DNA of 37,969 nucleotides from an uncultured Faecalibacterium sp. (GCA_904394215.1 CAJFNF010000046.1:1-37969); one strand, 5' to 3'; counted from the first letter of the stretch, positions 9,100 through 16,818 are shown. Translations and numbers: made by a program. Notes: a model not told the origin generated them from the letters alone.

Positions 9100-11400
9100 T
9101 CAGACGGTGGCCGGACGGTCAACGATGAGGGTGACCGAGCCGTCGGCGGCGCAGTCGGCGGTGTAGTGGGCGCCGGGAAGGGCGGTGCCGTCGGCAATCC
9201 GGTCGGCCAGGGCCTGCTCCACCGCCCGGTCCACCTGGCGGCGCAGCTCCCGGGCCCCATAGGGTGAGGCCGCCTTGGCCGCCAGGGCCCGACACACCCC
9301 GGGGGTGTGGGTGAGGGTGTAGCCGCTGCGGGCCGCCCGCTGTTCCAGCTGGCCCAGCAGCCGGTCGGCGATCCGGCACAGGCTGTCACTGCCCAGGGGC
9401 CGGAACACAATCATCTCGTCCAGGCGGCCCACCAGCTCGGGCCGGAAAAAGCCCTTGGCCTCGGCGATGGCGGCGGCCGACTGCTTCTCAAAGGCCGCCT
9501 CCTGCCCCGCCGCAAACCCCAGGGGCGCGCCCTGCCCCGCCAGGCACCGGGCCCCCAGGTTGGAGGTCAGCAGGATGATGGTGTTGGTGAAGTCGGCCTT
9601 GCGCCCCATGGAATCGGTGAGGCAGCCGTCCTCCAGGATCTGCAACAGGATATTCTGGATGTCGGGATGGGCCTTCTCGATCTCGTCAAAGAGCACCACA
9701 CTGTAGGGCCGCCGGCGCACCGCCTCGGTGAGCTGGCCCCCCTCGTCATGGCCCAGGTACCCCGGAGGGGCACCCAGCAGCCGGGCCACCGTGTGGGACT
9801 CCTGGTATTCCGACATATCAAACTTGAGCAGGGCCTTGTCGCTGCCAAACCAGCTGCGTGCCAGGGCTTTCGACAGGGCCGTCTTGCCCACGCCGGTGGG
9901 ACCCAAAAACAGCAGCGCCCCGATGGGCCGGCCCGGCTCCCCCAGGCCGGTGCGGCTGCGCCGGATGGCCGCCGCCACCGCGTGGACCGCCTTGTCCTGG
10001 CCCACCACCTCGGACGCCAGGCGGCTCTCCAGCAGGGCCAGGCGCTCCCGCTCGGCCTCCCCCACCCGCTGGGCCGGGATGCCGCTGGCCCGGGCCACCA
10101 CCTGGGCCATGTCCTCCCGCGTCAGGGCCGGGGAGGTGCGGCCCTCCCGCTCGGCACGGATCCGGGCCGCCGCCGACGCCTCGTCCATCAGGTCGATGGC
10201 CTTGTCCGGCAGGCTGCGCCCCGGCAGGTACCGCACCGACAGCTCCACCGCGTCGTCCAGGGCCTCGGGGGTGATCATCACCCCGTGGTACCGCTCATAC
10301 CGCGGCGCCAGCCCCGCCAGGATGTCCCGGGCCTGGGCCGGGGTGGGCTCCTCGATCTGCACCCGCCCGAACCGCCGCTCCAGGGCGGGGTCCTTCTGGA
10401 TATGGGTCCGGAACTCCTGGTTGGTGGTGGCGCCGATCATCTGCAGCTCGCCCCGGGCCAGCACCGGCTTCAAAATATTGGCCGCGTCGATGGCGCCTTC
10501 GGCGGCGCCCGCCCCCACGATGGTGTGGAACTCGTCCACAAACAAGATGACCCCGCCATCCCGCACCAGCTCTTCCAGCAGGCCTTTCAGCCGCTCCTCG
10601 AAGTCGCCCCGGTACTTGGTGCCCGCCACCAGGCTGGCCATATCCAGGGCCAGCAGCCGCCGGCCTTTCAGGGCCCGGGGCACCTGCCCCGCCGCGATCC
10701 GCTGGGCCAGGCCCTCGGCCAGGGCGGTCTTGCCCACCCCCGGCTCCCCCACCAGGCAGGGGTTATTCTTCTGGCGCCGGCACAAAATCTCGATCATCCG
10801 GTCCAGCTCCTTGTCCCGGCAGAACACCGGGTCCAGCTCCCCTTCCGCCGCGCGGCGGGTCAGGTCCCGGCAATATTTATCGCTGGCCCGGCTGCCCCGG
10901 GGCACGCCGGCCGAGGCCCGGGGCTGGATGGGCAATGTCAATTGCCCCGACATCTGGCGGCACTCCCGCACCGCCTCAGCCAGCTGCATCCCCATGGAGG
11001 CCAGCAGCACCCCCGCCCGGCAGCCCCCATCCTCCAGGATGGCGCAGAGCAGGTGTTCCGGCTCGGCTTTCAGCTGGCGGGCGTTGCGGGCGTCGATCAA
11101 CGCATAATCCATGGCCCGCCGCAGCTCGGGGGCCAGATCCTGCCGGCGCAGACGCCGGGCCGGGCCCTGGCGGGTCTCGGCCAGCTGGCGCCGCACCTCC
11201 TGTTCCCGGATGTTCTTCCCCGCCAGAAACCGGCAGGCCGGGCCCCGCTCCTGCTGGAGGATGGCCAGCAGCAGGTGGCCGGTATCCGCCCGGTCACAAC
11301 CCAGATTCCCCGCCAGCTGGACGGTGCTTTCCAGCACCTGGCCCGCATCGCGGGAAAAGCCTTTGCCCCATCCTGCTCCGAAATGTTCCAAAAATCCCAT
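9100..11400 (-). CDS. ClpA/ClpC-type AAA+ unfoldase
   Basis: A 766-residue Hsp100 ATPase that would unfold proteins and feed them to ClpP. Two Clp N-terminal repeats occupy about residues 1-150. AAA domain 1 has Walker A GEPGVGKT (218-225) and Walker B LFVDE (286-290). AAA domain 2 has Walker A GPTGVGKT (500-507) and Walker B VVLFDE (568-573), followed by the D2-small domain. The coiled-coil M domain of ClpB and ClpC, expected near residue 415, is absent, as in ClpA. LGF at 627-629 sits where the ClpP-binding loop (IGL, IGF or VGF in relatives) is expected. ATG at 11400 is chosen because GGAG lies 6 nt upstream and the Clp_N domain starts there; the open frame extends further upstream only through repeat DNA. 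It is monocistronic. Whether it should be named clpA or clpC cannot be decided. Confidence 0.93.
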   Translation of the reverse strand: MGFLEHFGAGWGKGFSRDAGQVLESTVQLAGNLGCDRADTGHLLLAILQQERGPACRFLAGKNIREQEVRRQLAETRQGPARRLRRQDLAPELRRAMDYALIDARNARQLKAEPEHLLCAILEDGGCRAGVLLASMGMQLAEAVRECRQMSGQLTLPIQPRASAGVPRGSRASDKYCRDLTRRAAEGELDPVFCRDKELDRMIEILCRRQKNNPCLVGEPGVGKTALAEGLAQRIAAGQVPRALKGRRLLALDMASLVAGTKYRGDFEERLKGLLEELVRDGGVILFVDEFHTIVGAGAAEGAIDAANILKPVLARGELQMIGATTNQEFRTHIQKDPALERRFGRVQIEEPTPAQARDILAGLAPRYERYHGVMITPEALDDAVELSVRYLPGRSLPDKAIDLMDEASAAARIRAEREGRTSPALTREDMAQVVARASGIPAQRVGEAERERLALLESRLASEVVGQDKAVHAVAAAIRRSRTGLGEPGRPIGALLFLGPTGVGKTALSKALARSWFGSDKALLKFDMSEYQESHTVARLLGAPPGYLGHDEGGQLTEAVRRRPYSVVLFDEIEKAHPDIQNILLQILEDGCLTDSMGRKADFTNTIILLTSNLGARCLAGQGAPLGFAAGQEAAFEKQSAAAIAEAKGFFRPELVGRLDEMIVFRPLGSDSLCRIADRLLGQLEQRAARSGYTLTHTPGVCRALAAKAASPYGARELRRQVDRAVEQALADRIADGTALPGAHYTADCAADGSVTLIVDRPATV

Positions 11401-11415
11401 GGCCTGCTCCAATCC

Positions 11416-11430
11416 CGGCGCTGTGCGCCG
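11416..11430 (-). promoter_or_regulatory. Inverted repeat in the Clp leader
   Basis: CGGCGC-TGT-GCGCCG lies between the putative -10 box and the ribosome site. It could be an operator or a leader hairpin. No CtsR box is visible. Confidence 0.35.
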
Positions 11431-11446
11431 CTTTGTCAACACCTCC

Positions 11447-11477
11447 AGTATAGCCCACCCGGAAAGAAAAAAATCAA
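11447..11477 (-). promoter_or_regulatory. Possible Clp promoter
   Basis: Minus-strand TTGATT and TATACT with a 19-nt spacer, longer than usual; the -10 box is good. Confidence 0.45.
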
Positions 11478-11496
11478 CTATTTTGCCCGGCCGCTT

Positions 11497-11622
11497 GAGG
11501 CAGCGGCGGCGACCGCGTCCAGTGGACGAAGCAGGGAGGCGCCGCTGGCGCAGCGCTCCGGTTTTTGCAAGTGGGCACCGCCCCGCGCCGCAAAAACCGG
11601 CTAAGCGCAAGAGGAGGCTCAC
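11497..11622 (+). repeat. R2 structured repeat, copy 3
   Basis: CCGGTTTTTGC pairs with GCAAAAACCGG, flanked by GCGCT and AGCGC. The second helix is GGCAGCGGCGGC with GCCGCTGGCGC around GTCCAGTGGAC. Compared with copy 1, a T-A pair has become C-G in the long helix with both strands changed. It lies upstream of the Clp promoter, oriented away from that gene. Confidence 0.75.
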
Positions 11623-11625
11623 AGT

Positions 11626-11730
11626 ACCGGGCAACTGCTCCCACTCACGTTACGCCCTGCGGGCGGGTTCGGCCCGTGACTCTCAGTCGGCGTTTGCCCT
11701 GCGGGCGGGTGTGTCTGTGGGTTGGTTGTT
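11626..11730 (+). repeat. R3/R4 3'-UTR element, copy c, without a gene
   Basis: It begins CTCACAGTACCGGGCAACTG directly after R2 copy 3, the same R2-R3/R4 order as after groEL and dnaC, but no gene precedes it on this strand. CACAG pairs with CTGTG near the end. Confidence 0.6.
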
Positions 11731-11811
11731 GCTTTTTCATGGCGGCCCCCGGGCTGCGGGGGGCGGCGGGGTTGGCTTTTATTTTGCCCCAGGCGGTAAT
11801 CTTTGATTGTA

Positions 11812-12112
11812 TATCTAAACCCGCCCGCCACCCATAGCGGTAACCCCCGGCCTGCGGCCGCGCCCCTTGACAGGGGCTCTAAACCACAGACTTTTCCCTC
11901 CGGACGAGGGAGAAGTTAAACATTTAGTCCCCCGGAGGGGGATGTCGCACAGCGACAGGGGGACACCGCTAAAGGGCGGGAGGGTGGGAGTATAAATCCT
12001 CCTGGCTGAGCGGCAAAGCTGCCGCCACCAGCTCCGCCGTGCGGCGTAAAGGCAGAGGGAGCAGCTAACGGTTTAGAGCCCCCTGACGAGGGGGCGCAGC
12101 CGCAGGCTGTAG
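11812..12112. repeat. R1-family repeats, one full left arm and further arms
   Basis: It contains ATCTAAACCCGCCCGCC, CCCCTTGACAGGGGCTCT, the GGGGGATG / GCGCAGCGAC-type right block, then a second partial right arm (GGTTTAGAGCCCCCT). No gene is seen. Confidence 0.5.
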
Positions 12113-12230
12113 GGGCAAACACAGCGACCGCGTCCAGTGGACGAAACAGGGAGCTGTGTTTGGCGCCGCGGTCTGAATATGCAAGCATCATCCCTGATGC
12201 GCCGCATATTCAGGGCACCGCAAGAGGACA
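12113..12230 (+). repeat. R2 structured repeat, copy 4, most diverged stem sequences
   Basis: All four helices are intact with other bases: CAAACACAGC (12116-12125) with GCTGTGTTTG (12153-12162); GCGGT (12168-12172) with ACCGC (12217-12221); CTGAATATGC (12173-12182) with GCATATTCAG (12204-12213); GCATCA (12185-12190) with TGATGC (12195-12200). The GTCCAGTGGAC loop block is kept. Confidence 0.8.
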
Positions 12231-12261
12231 GTAGGGAGGCCCCCTCCCCCGGTTGTTTATA

Positions 12262-12290
12262 AAGAATAAAAAAATCCCCATTCCTGAAAC
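12262..12290 (-). terminator. Terminator of the dnaD-dnaC operon, T-run half, split by the IS
   Basis: Joined to 13591-13604, the minus strand reads CCCTGTTCCTG, loop, CAGGAATGGGG, then ATTTTTTTA: an 11-bp stem with two G-U pairs. The IS copy lies in its loop. Confidence 0.8.
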
Positions 12291-12351
12291 TGACCTGCAC
12301 CCCATTTGTTAGACAGTATGGTATACTGGATAACAAGTGGGGTGTTTTATT

Positions 12352-12702
12352 ATGCCAAAAGGAATACCGAACAAACGCTACACGCCGGAATTTAAGCAAC
12401 TGGTAGTAGAGACAATGCGAAAGGAACACATAAGTGTTCGCGAAGCGATGCGAAGGTTTGAGATCAACAACCATGGCATCATTGAACGGTGGGAGCGAAT
12501 CTATCTTGAAGAAGGGCCGGAAGGATTGGCGATCGAACGGCGAGGGCGAAAAAATAGCAGCCGGTCTGCCGAGTTGTCTAAGACGGTTGAAGAAGACCTG
12601 ATCGCCGAGAACCAGCGGCTGCGCGCGGAGAACGAATACCTAAAAAATTTGCAAGCCTTGGTTTTGGAAGAAGAGCGACGCCGGCACAGAAAACGCAGGT
12701 GA
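12352..12702 (+). CDS. IS3-family transposase OrfA (helix-turn-helix)
   Basis: A 116-residue DNA-binding subunit of the transposase. The helix-turn-helix spans about residues 8-50 (YTPEFKQLVVETMRKEHISV and following). A leucine-zipper-like stretch (ENQRLRAENEYLKNLQALVL) lies near the C-terminus and ends in a basic tail. The start is the ATG at 12352, after a weak GGGGTG ribosome site. OrfB lies in the -1 frame and overlaps the stop. A slippery A AAA AAT at 12642-12648 could allow a -1 frameshift to an OrfAB fusion: the -1 frame is open from there into OrfB. A GTGA start-stop overlap at 12699-12702 could instead give coupled translation. Confidence 0.93.
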   Translation: MPKGIPNKRYTPEFKQLVVETMRKEHISVREAMRRFEINNHGIIERWERIYLEEGPEGLAIERRGRKNSSRSAELSKTVEEDLIAENQRLRAENEYLKNLQALVLEEERRRHRKRR

Positions 12703-13541
12703 TCCAAACACTGAGGCTGAAATATCCGTTATTGCTTCTGCTTGAAATCGCTCAGCTGCCCAGAGCAACCTTTTACTACTATTTGAAACGGATGCAGCGG
12801 GCAGACAAATATGCAAGGGTAAAAGAAGAAATCGCCGCTATCTACCACGAAAATAAAGGAAGATACGGATACCGGCGTATCACTATGGTACTTCACAGCC
12901 GAGGATTTCTCCTGAACCACAAGACTGTCCAGCGGATGATGAAAGAACTGGGCTTGGTTTGCCGTGTCAGAGTCAAGAAATATCGCTCTTACAAAGGAGA
13001 ATTGGGCAAGATTGCGCCCAATCTGCTGAACAGAAACTTCCATGCGGAAAAACCAAATCAAAAGTGGGTCACCGACGTGACAGAGTTCAGCTTGTTTGGC
13101 CAGAAACTCTATCTTTCTCCAATCCTGGATCTGCACAATGGGTATTTGGTGAGCTATGCTATCTCTGACCGACCGGTTTTAAGCATGGTAACGACTATGC
13201 TCACCAAAGCCTTTGAAACCATACCGGATGCAACTGGACTGGTTCTCCACTCTGACCAAGGCTGGCAATACCAGCACAAGCAGTACCAATGTATGCTGCG
13301 TATGAAAGGTATTCGGCAGAGTATGAGCCGCAAAGGGAACTGTCTGGACAATGCGGTGGCAGAAAACTTCTTCGGCCTACTCAAGAGTGAACTGCTTTAT
13401 CTGCAAGAATTTGAGTCTATGGAACACTTCAAGCAGGAACTTGTGGATTATCTTGAGTATTACAACAACCGCAGAATTAAGACAAAACTAAAGGGCTTGC
13501 CGCCTGCTATTCACAGACAACAAGCCCTTTCGGCTGCTTAA
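12699..13541 (+). CDS. IS3-family transposase OrfB (DDE integrase)
   Basis: A 280-residue catalytic part of the transposase. An N-terminal HTH_21-like region (RYGYRRITMVLHSRGFLLN) is followed by the rve integrase core. The three acidic catalytic residues are visible in VTDVTEF, LHSDQGWQY and DNAVAENFFGLLKSE. The C-terminal YYNNRRIKTKLKGLPP is the standard family ending. It appears intact and so possibly active. Production depends on a -1 frameshift from OrfA or on initiation at the overlapping GTG. Confidence 0.95.
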   Translation: MIQTLRLKYPLLLLLEIAQLPRATFYYYLKRMQRADKYARVKEEIAAIYHENKGRYGYRRITMVLHSRGFLLNHKTVQRMMKELGLVCRVRVKKYRSYKGELGKIAPNLLNRNFHAEKPNQKWVTDVTEFSLFGQKLYLSPILDLHNGYLVSYAISDRPVLSMVTTMLTKAFETIPDATGLVLHSDQGWQYQHKQYQCMLRMKGIRQSMSRKGNCLDNAVAENFFGLLKSELLYLQEFESMEHFKQELVDYLEYYNNRRIKTKLKGLPPAIHRQQALSAA

Positions 13542-13590
13542 ACAATTTTTGCTTTCAAATATTGTCTAACTTTTTGGGGTCACTTCAAAC

Positions 13591-13604
13591 CAGGAACAGG
13601 GATA
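13591..13604 (-). terminator. Other half of the split dnaD-dnaC terminator
   Basis: CAGGAACAGGG on the plus strand is the arm matching CCCCATTCCTG at 12277-12287, across the IS. Confidence 0.75.
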
Positions 13605-13613
13605 AAATATACT

Positions 13614-13718
13614 TTTGGGCGCACAGGGCCGCAGGCCGGGAGCCTCATAAAGAGAACAGGCCTTTGCCGCCGGCAGGACGAAACGTAAGCCGGAGCAGTT
13701 GCCCGGTACTGTGTAAAA
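13614..13718 (-). repeat. R3/R4 3'-UTR element, copy d
   Basis: On the minus strand ACACAGTACCGGGCAACTG opens and GGCCCTGTG closes the unit, so CACAG pairs with CTGTG where copies a and e have GGGTAC with GTACCC. It sits between R2 copy 5 and the split terminator of the dnaC operon. Confidence 0.7.
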
Positions 13719-13719
13719 C

Positions 13720-13835
13720 CTCTTGCGCTGAGCCGATTTTTGCGGCGCACCACGGCGGGTGCTTGCAAAAACCGGAGCGCTGCGCCAGCGGCGGCTCCCT
13801 GTTTCGTCCACTGGACGCGGTCGCCGCCGCTGCCT
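13720..13835 (-). repeat. R2 structured repeat, copy 5
   Basis: Closely resembles copy 1. CCGATTTTTGC faces GCAAAAACCGG, leaving one A-C mismatch; the outer arm reads GCGCTGAGCC. The second helix CAGCGGC with GCCGCTG is intact. It lies in the dnaC 3' region. Confidence 0.7.
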
Positions 13836-13839
13836 TTGG

Positions 13840-13863
13840 TTACTTTTCTTCCAGAAAAGTAAC
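13840..13863 (-). terminator. Stem-loop at the dnaC stop codon
   Basis: TTACTTTTCT, TCC and AGAAAAGTAA form a stem nearly identical to that at the groEL stop codon. Both are followed in the same order by R2, R3/R4 and a G/C terminator. Confidence 0.5.
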
Positions 13864-14840
13864 TATTCCTTCGCTTTTTGCAGGCGGATGTCGTCGCCCA
13901 GGAAGCGGTAGGGCACGAAGGCCGAGATGCGGCTGGCCACCTTTTCGGTGTACAGCTTTTCCAGGAGGGCGCCGTCGGTGATGTTGGTGGTGAGGATGGT
14001 GGGCCGGCGGCGGCCCAGCCGGTCGTTCAGCAGGCTGTACAGGGTGCTGATCACAAAGCTGGAATTGAACTCGGTGCCCAGGTCGTCCAGGATCAGCAGG
14101 TCCGCCCCGCAGACCGTCTCCATCAGGGCGTCCTTCTCCCCCGCCGGGTCGGACCCGAAATGCAATGTCTCCACCCGGCCGAAAAAGTCGGGGCTGGAAA
14201 TGTAAATCACATCATACCCCTTGTCCAGGGCCGCCCCCGCCACCGCCAGGGCGGCGTGGGTCTTGCCCAGGCCGGCGTTGCCGGTAAACATCAGGTTCTC
14301 GCTGTCCAGGTCAAACTCTTCGGCGTAGTCCCGCAGGTCGGCCAGCAGGTCCGCCATGTACCGGCGCACCGTCTGGCCCGTCTGGCCCAGGGGGGTGTTG
14401 GGATAATAATCCAGCTTCATGGTATCAAAGCTGGTGACCGACAGGCTGGACATGGCCTCGATCTCTTCCCGGCGGAGCCGCTGCATCTCGCGGTGGACGC
14501 ACTGGCAGGTCTTGCCCTCCGCCACCCCGGTGTCCTGGCAGACCGGGCAGGTGAATTTGGGCTCCAGGGCCAGGGGCGACCGCCCGCTGGCCGCCAGCAG
14601 GGCATCCCGCTTGTCTTTGGCCGCCGCCAGGGCTGCAGCCGCCTGGGTCCGGTCGGCGCCGCGGGCCCCCGCCAGGGCGCACCGCACCCCGCAGGCCCGC
14701 ACCTCGTCCTCGGCCGCCTTCAGGGCCGGGATGGCTGCCTCCGCCTCGGCCCGGGCATCCTCGGCCCGGGCTTTGGCCATCTGCCGCCGGGCCGAAACCG
14801 TCCGGATGGCGGCCTGGTATAGCTCGTTTCGTGTCCGCAC
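13863..14840 (-). CDS. DnaC/DnaI-like helicase loader ATPase
   Basis: A 325-residue AAA+ protein expected to load the replicative helicase onto DNA in the cytoplasm. The N-terminal third is a charged, Ala-rich helical region. A zinc-binding cluster follows (C98, C101, C112, C114 in CPVC and CQC), then the AAA+ core: Walker A GNAGLGKTH at 187-195, Walker B LLILDDLG at 248-255, sensor-1 TTN at 284-286 and the candidate arginine finger R304. The order zinc cluster then AAA+ fits DnaI of Bacillus. It is last in a three-gene operon, 6 nt after the DnaD-like gene, which supports a joint role in helicase loading. The symbol is left open because DnaC and DnaI cannot be separated by eye. Confidence 0.92.
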   Translation of the reverse strand: MRTRNELYQAAIRTVSARRQMAKARAEDARAEAEAAIPALKAAEDEVRACGVRCALAGARGADRTQAAAALAAAKDKRDALLAASGRSPLALEPKFTCPVCQDTGVAEGKTCQCVHREMQRLRREEIEAMSSLSVTSFDTMKLDYYPNTPLGQTGQTVRRYMADLLADLRDYAEEFDLDSENLMFTGNAGLGKTHAALAVAGAALDKGYDVIYISSPDFFGRVETLHFGSDPAGEKDALMETVCGADLLILDDLGTEFNSSFVISTLYSLLNDRLGRRRPTILTTNITDGALLEKLYTEKVASRISAFVPYRFLGDDIRLQKAKE

Positions 14841-14846
14841 GATAGG

Positions 14847-15761
14847 TTACTCCTTCCGCTTGTGGCGCCGGGGCCGGGTGAGGGCGTCTTCCAGAAAATC
14901 GCTGCCGCTGGGTGTTTCCCGGTCCACCCGCAGGTTCCGGCTGGCGCCGGCCGCCGCCACCGGGCCCCGCACATCCCGCACCGTCCGCAATCCCTTGGCG
15001 TTCCAGGTTTTCAGGATGCTGTTCCAGTACCACAGGTCCCGCTTGGGCCCCGCCTGGACCGCCGCCTCCTGGATCATGGCGTCGTCGTAGCCGTACACCT
15101 CGTACCACCGGGCGATGGCCTTGCGGCCCCCCAGGGTCAAAGCGTCGGTGCCGATCTGGAGCAGCTGGGCCACGTAGGCCTCCCGCTGGGCCCGCAGGTC
15201 CAGCAATTTCAAATGGGCGTCGGCTTCCTCGCCGGTCTGGACCCCTTCGGCCCGCCACACCTTCAATTCATGGCTCAGGGCCCCCATGGTCCGCTTGCCC
15301 CTGCCTGCCAGATAGGCCAGGCAGAGCATCACTACTTCGGGCTCGTAGCCCTCCTGCAGATACAGGGCCACCAGCTTTTCCATCTCGCTGTGGGTGAGGG
15401 CCCGGGCAAAGGTGGTCTGGGCGCAGTCGATGAGGCTGGCGATCATGGGGTCGGTGCGGCTGGCCGCCGCAATCTCGGTCCATTTCATGGGGGTGGGGGC
15501 CGGCTCGCCGCCGGCGGGGGCGGCGTTCTCGTCGTACCGTTCCAGCAAGCCCGCGCCGGCCCAGTAGGCCAGGGCGCTCTCGGCGGTCATCCGGCTGCGG
15601 AGCTTCAAATCCACGCAGAGCTGGTCGGGGTCGGTGATGCCGGTGGCCAGCACATACAGCGCCACCCGGACGCTGGCTTCTTCGGCGGCGCCCAGCCGGG
15701 CAAACACCAGCCGGGGCACCGCCACCGTGTCCCCCTGCTGGGGTTTCAGGCGGTAAATCAT
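14847..15761 (-). CDS. DnaD-domain replication initiation protein
   Basis: A 304-residue protein with two DnaB_2/DnaD-like helical domains. The first spans about residues 108-180 (MEKLVALYLQEGYEPEVVML and following). The second spans about 213-264 and carries the hallmark WYEVYGYDDAMI and WYWNSILKTWNAKGLRT. The N-terminal 90 residues look like a winged-helix region. The basic tail from about residue 285 (DFLEDALTRPRRHKR) is shared with the protein at 19307. Proteins of this family remodel origin DNA and help recruit the helicase loader. It overlaps the upstream gene by 4 nt (ATGA) and precedes the loader by 6 nt, so translation is probably coupled. Confidence 0.9.
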   Translation of the reverse strand: MIYRLKPQQGDTVAVPRLVFARLGAAEEASVRVALYVLATGITDPDQLCVDLKLRSRMTAESALAYWAGAGLLERYDENAAPAGGEPAPTPMKWTEIAAASRTDPMIASLIDCAQTTFARALTHSEMEKLVALYLQEGYEPEVVMLCLAYLAGRGKRTMGALSHELKVWRAEGVQTGEEADAHLKLLDLRAQREAYVAQLLQIGTDALTLGGRKAIARWYEVYGYDDAMIQEAAVQAGPKRDLWYWNSILKTWNAKGLRTVRDVRGPVAAAGASRNLRVDRETPSGSDFLEDALTRPRRHKRKE

Positions 15762-16102
15762 TCCTCGTTTTCCTCCTCCTTGGGCGGGGTCCAGGGCTCA
15801 CAGTCCAGGATGGACGGCGCCGACGCCCACCGGTCGGGGTCGGACTCATAGGTCTGGCGGATCCAGTCCCGGGCCGCCTGCAGTCCCTCCTCGGTGAGGG
15901 GGTAGATCTGCCGGGCCCGGAGGGCCGGGTCGGTATACTCGATGGTCCAGGGCCCCGGCCAGATCTCCACCGTCAGGACCGGCTGGTCGGAGCCGTCCTC
16001 GGCCTTTTGTTTGCCGGGGATGGCCCGGTAGCGCATTTCGGCCTGGTTGGCGGAGTATGTATTTTTGTTCTGAAAGTACAGCAGCCGGGGCAGGTCCAGC
16101 AT
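15758..16102 (-). CDS. Conserved-looking small protein of unknown function
   Basis: A 114-residue soluble protein starting MLDLPRLLYFQNKNTYSANQ and ending in an acidic tail (PPKEEENEE). Trp, Pro and Asp are frequent; no known motif, signal peptide or membrane segment is seen. AAAGGAG precedes the ATG, and the gene overlaps the DnaD-like gene by 4 nt. Being first in the DnaD-DnaC operon suggests a link to replication initiation, but that is inference from position alone. Confidence 0.8.
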   Translation of the reverse strand: MLDLPRLLYFQNKNTYSANQAEMRYRAIPGKQKAEDGSDQPVLTVEIWPGPWTIEYTDPALRARQIYPLTEEGLQAARDWIRQTYESDPDRWASAPSILDCEPWTPPKEEENEE

Positions 16103-16137
16103 GGCGTGGGGTCTCCTTTCGGTATGTCAGTGCTTCT

Positions 16138-16165
16138 ATTATAAGGCATCGGGGGGGAAATGCAA
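16138..16165 (-). promoter_or_regulatory. Promoter of the dnaD-dnaC operon
   Basis: Minus-strand TTGCAT and TATAAT, 16 nt apart, about 35 nt before the first start codon. The -35 box touches the edge of the R5 repeat. Confidence 0.75.
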
Positions 16166-16170
16166 GAGGC

Positions 16171-16474
16171 CGCCGCTTTTGCCTCTAGCGCTGACCGGGC
16201 CGCTCGGCCCGTCGGACGCTGCGCTGGCCCAGAGGGGGAGGGAGGGTGTTTCGAATCCCCCTCCCTACCCCCTCTGGACTCCCTACCCTCCCGCAACGAC
16301 CAGAGGAAACCTCTGGACTCACATCTTAACGGTCTTTGACCGCCGCTCCGATTGTAGAAAAGCGCCAGCTGTACGCTGGCGCGTGACTTCTAACGTCTGG
16401 GCAGACTGCTCTATTGTCTTTCACCCTCACGGCGGATGTGCTGCCGGAAGGTTTGTTTCTCTGCCTGGGGAACA
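16171..16474 (+). repeat. R5 hairpin-rich repeat, copy b
   Basis: Nearly identical to copy a but lacking a short segment (TCCTAAAACGGCGGCAG) before TCTTAACGGTCTTTGACC. The long CCAGAGGGGG stem, CCAGAGG-AAA-CCTCTGG and GCGCCAGC-TGTAC-GCTGGCGC are all intact. Confidence 0.75.
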
Positions 16475-16686
16475 TTTGAACCCACCCACCCGCCCACAGA
16501 GGTAACCCCCGGCCTGCGGCCGCGCCCCTTGACAGGGGCTCTGGGCCTCTGACTGCTTCTTCCGGGTAAAAGCTGCGGCATACCTAAAAAAGAGGGAGAA
16601 GCTACAGCGCTGATCCCCCCGAAGGGGGGATGCCGCGCAGCGGCAGGGGGGACTCCGATAAAAGGGTGGTGGGTGGGTATAGATCA
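16475..16686. repeat. R1 foldback repeat, full copy upstream of lipoprotein 2
   Basis: Left end TTTGAACCCACCCACCC, right end GGGTGGTGGGTGGGTATAG then ATC. The inner CCCCTTGACAGGGGCTCT and CCCCCCGAAGGGGGGATG hairpins are kept. The lipoprotein promoter motif begins about 30 bp beyond. Confidence 0.7.
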
Positions 16687-16715
16687 AATTATAAAAAGAA
16701 TAGGCAAAAGGAAAG

Positions 16716-16766
16716 GTCATACTTCACCAAAAAAGATTGCCACGCAGCCCACCGATTTGGTATAAT
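16716..16766 (+). promoter_or_regulatory. Promoter of lipoprotein 2 with shared upstream motif
   Basis: GTCATACTT (16716-16724), TTGCCA (16737-16742) and TATAAT (16761-16766), with 18-nt spacing and TGG before TATAAT, as in the other two genes. Confidence 0.85.
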
Positions 16767-16784
16767 GAACCAAACGGAACCACC

Positions 16785-16799
16785 CGGGCCCACGGCCCG
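16785..16799 (+). promoter_or_regulatory. 5'-UTR hairpin before the ribosome site
   Basis: CGGGCC-CAC-GGCCCG, same place and sequence as at 6682. Confidence 0.6.
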
Positions 16800-16818
16800 C
16801 ACTGGAAGGAGGAACATC

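Larger units (their letters stand above)
12291..13587 (+). mobile_element. IS3-family insertion sequence (IS150-like), complete
   Basis: A 1297-bp element with two overlapping transposase frames. The ends form 25-bp imperfect inverted repeats: TGACCTGCACCCC at the left and, read inward, TGAAGTGACCCC at the right, both running into GTTAGACA (about 17 of 25 matches). AAC directly repeats at 12288-12290 and 13588-13590, a 3-bp target duplication typical of the family. Removing the IS and one AAC restores a terminator hairpin. GC content is visibly lower than that of the surroundings, consistent with recent arrival. Confidence 0.9.

Noticed and set aside
9307..11604. 765-codon plus-strand frame opposite the Clp ATPase
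   Set aside because: Antisense frame produced by GC-rich codons; low-complexity protein without domains.
11619..12191. Small open frames in the R1/R2/R3 region
   Set aside because: They recur in several repeat copies in different frames, lack ribosome sites and have Arg/Gly/Pro-rich products.
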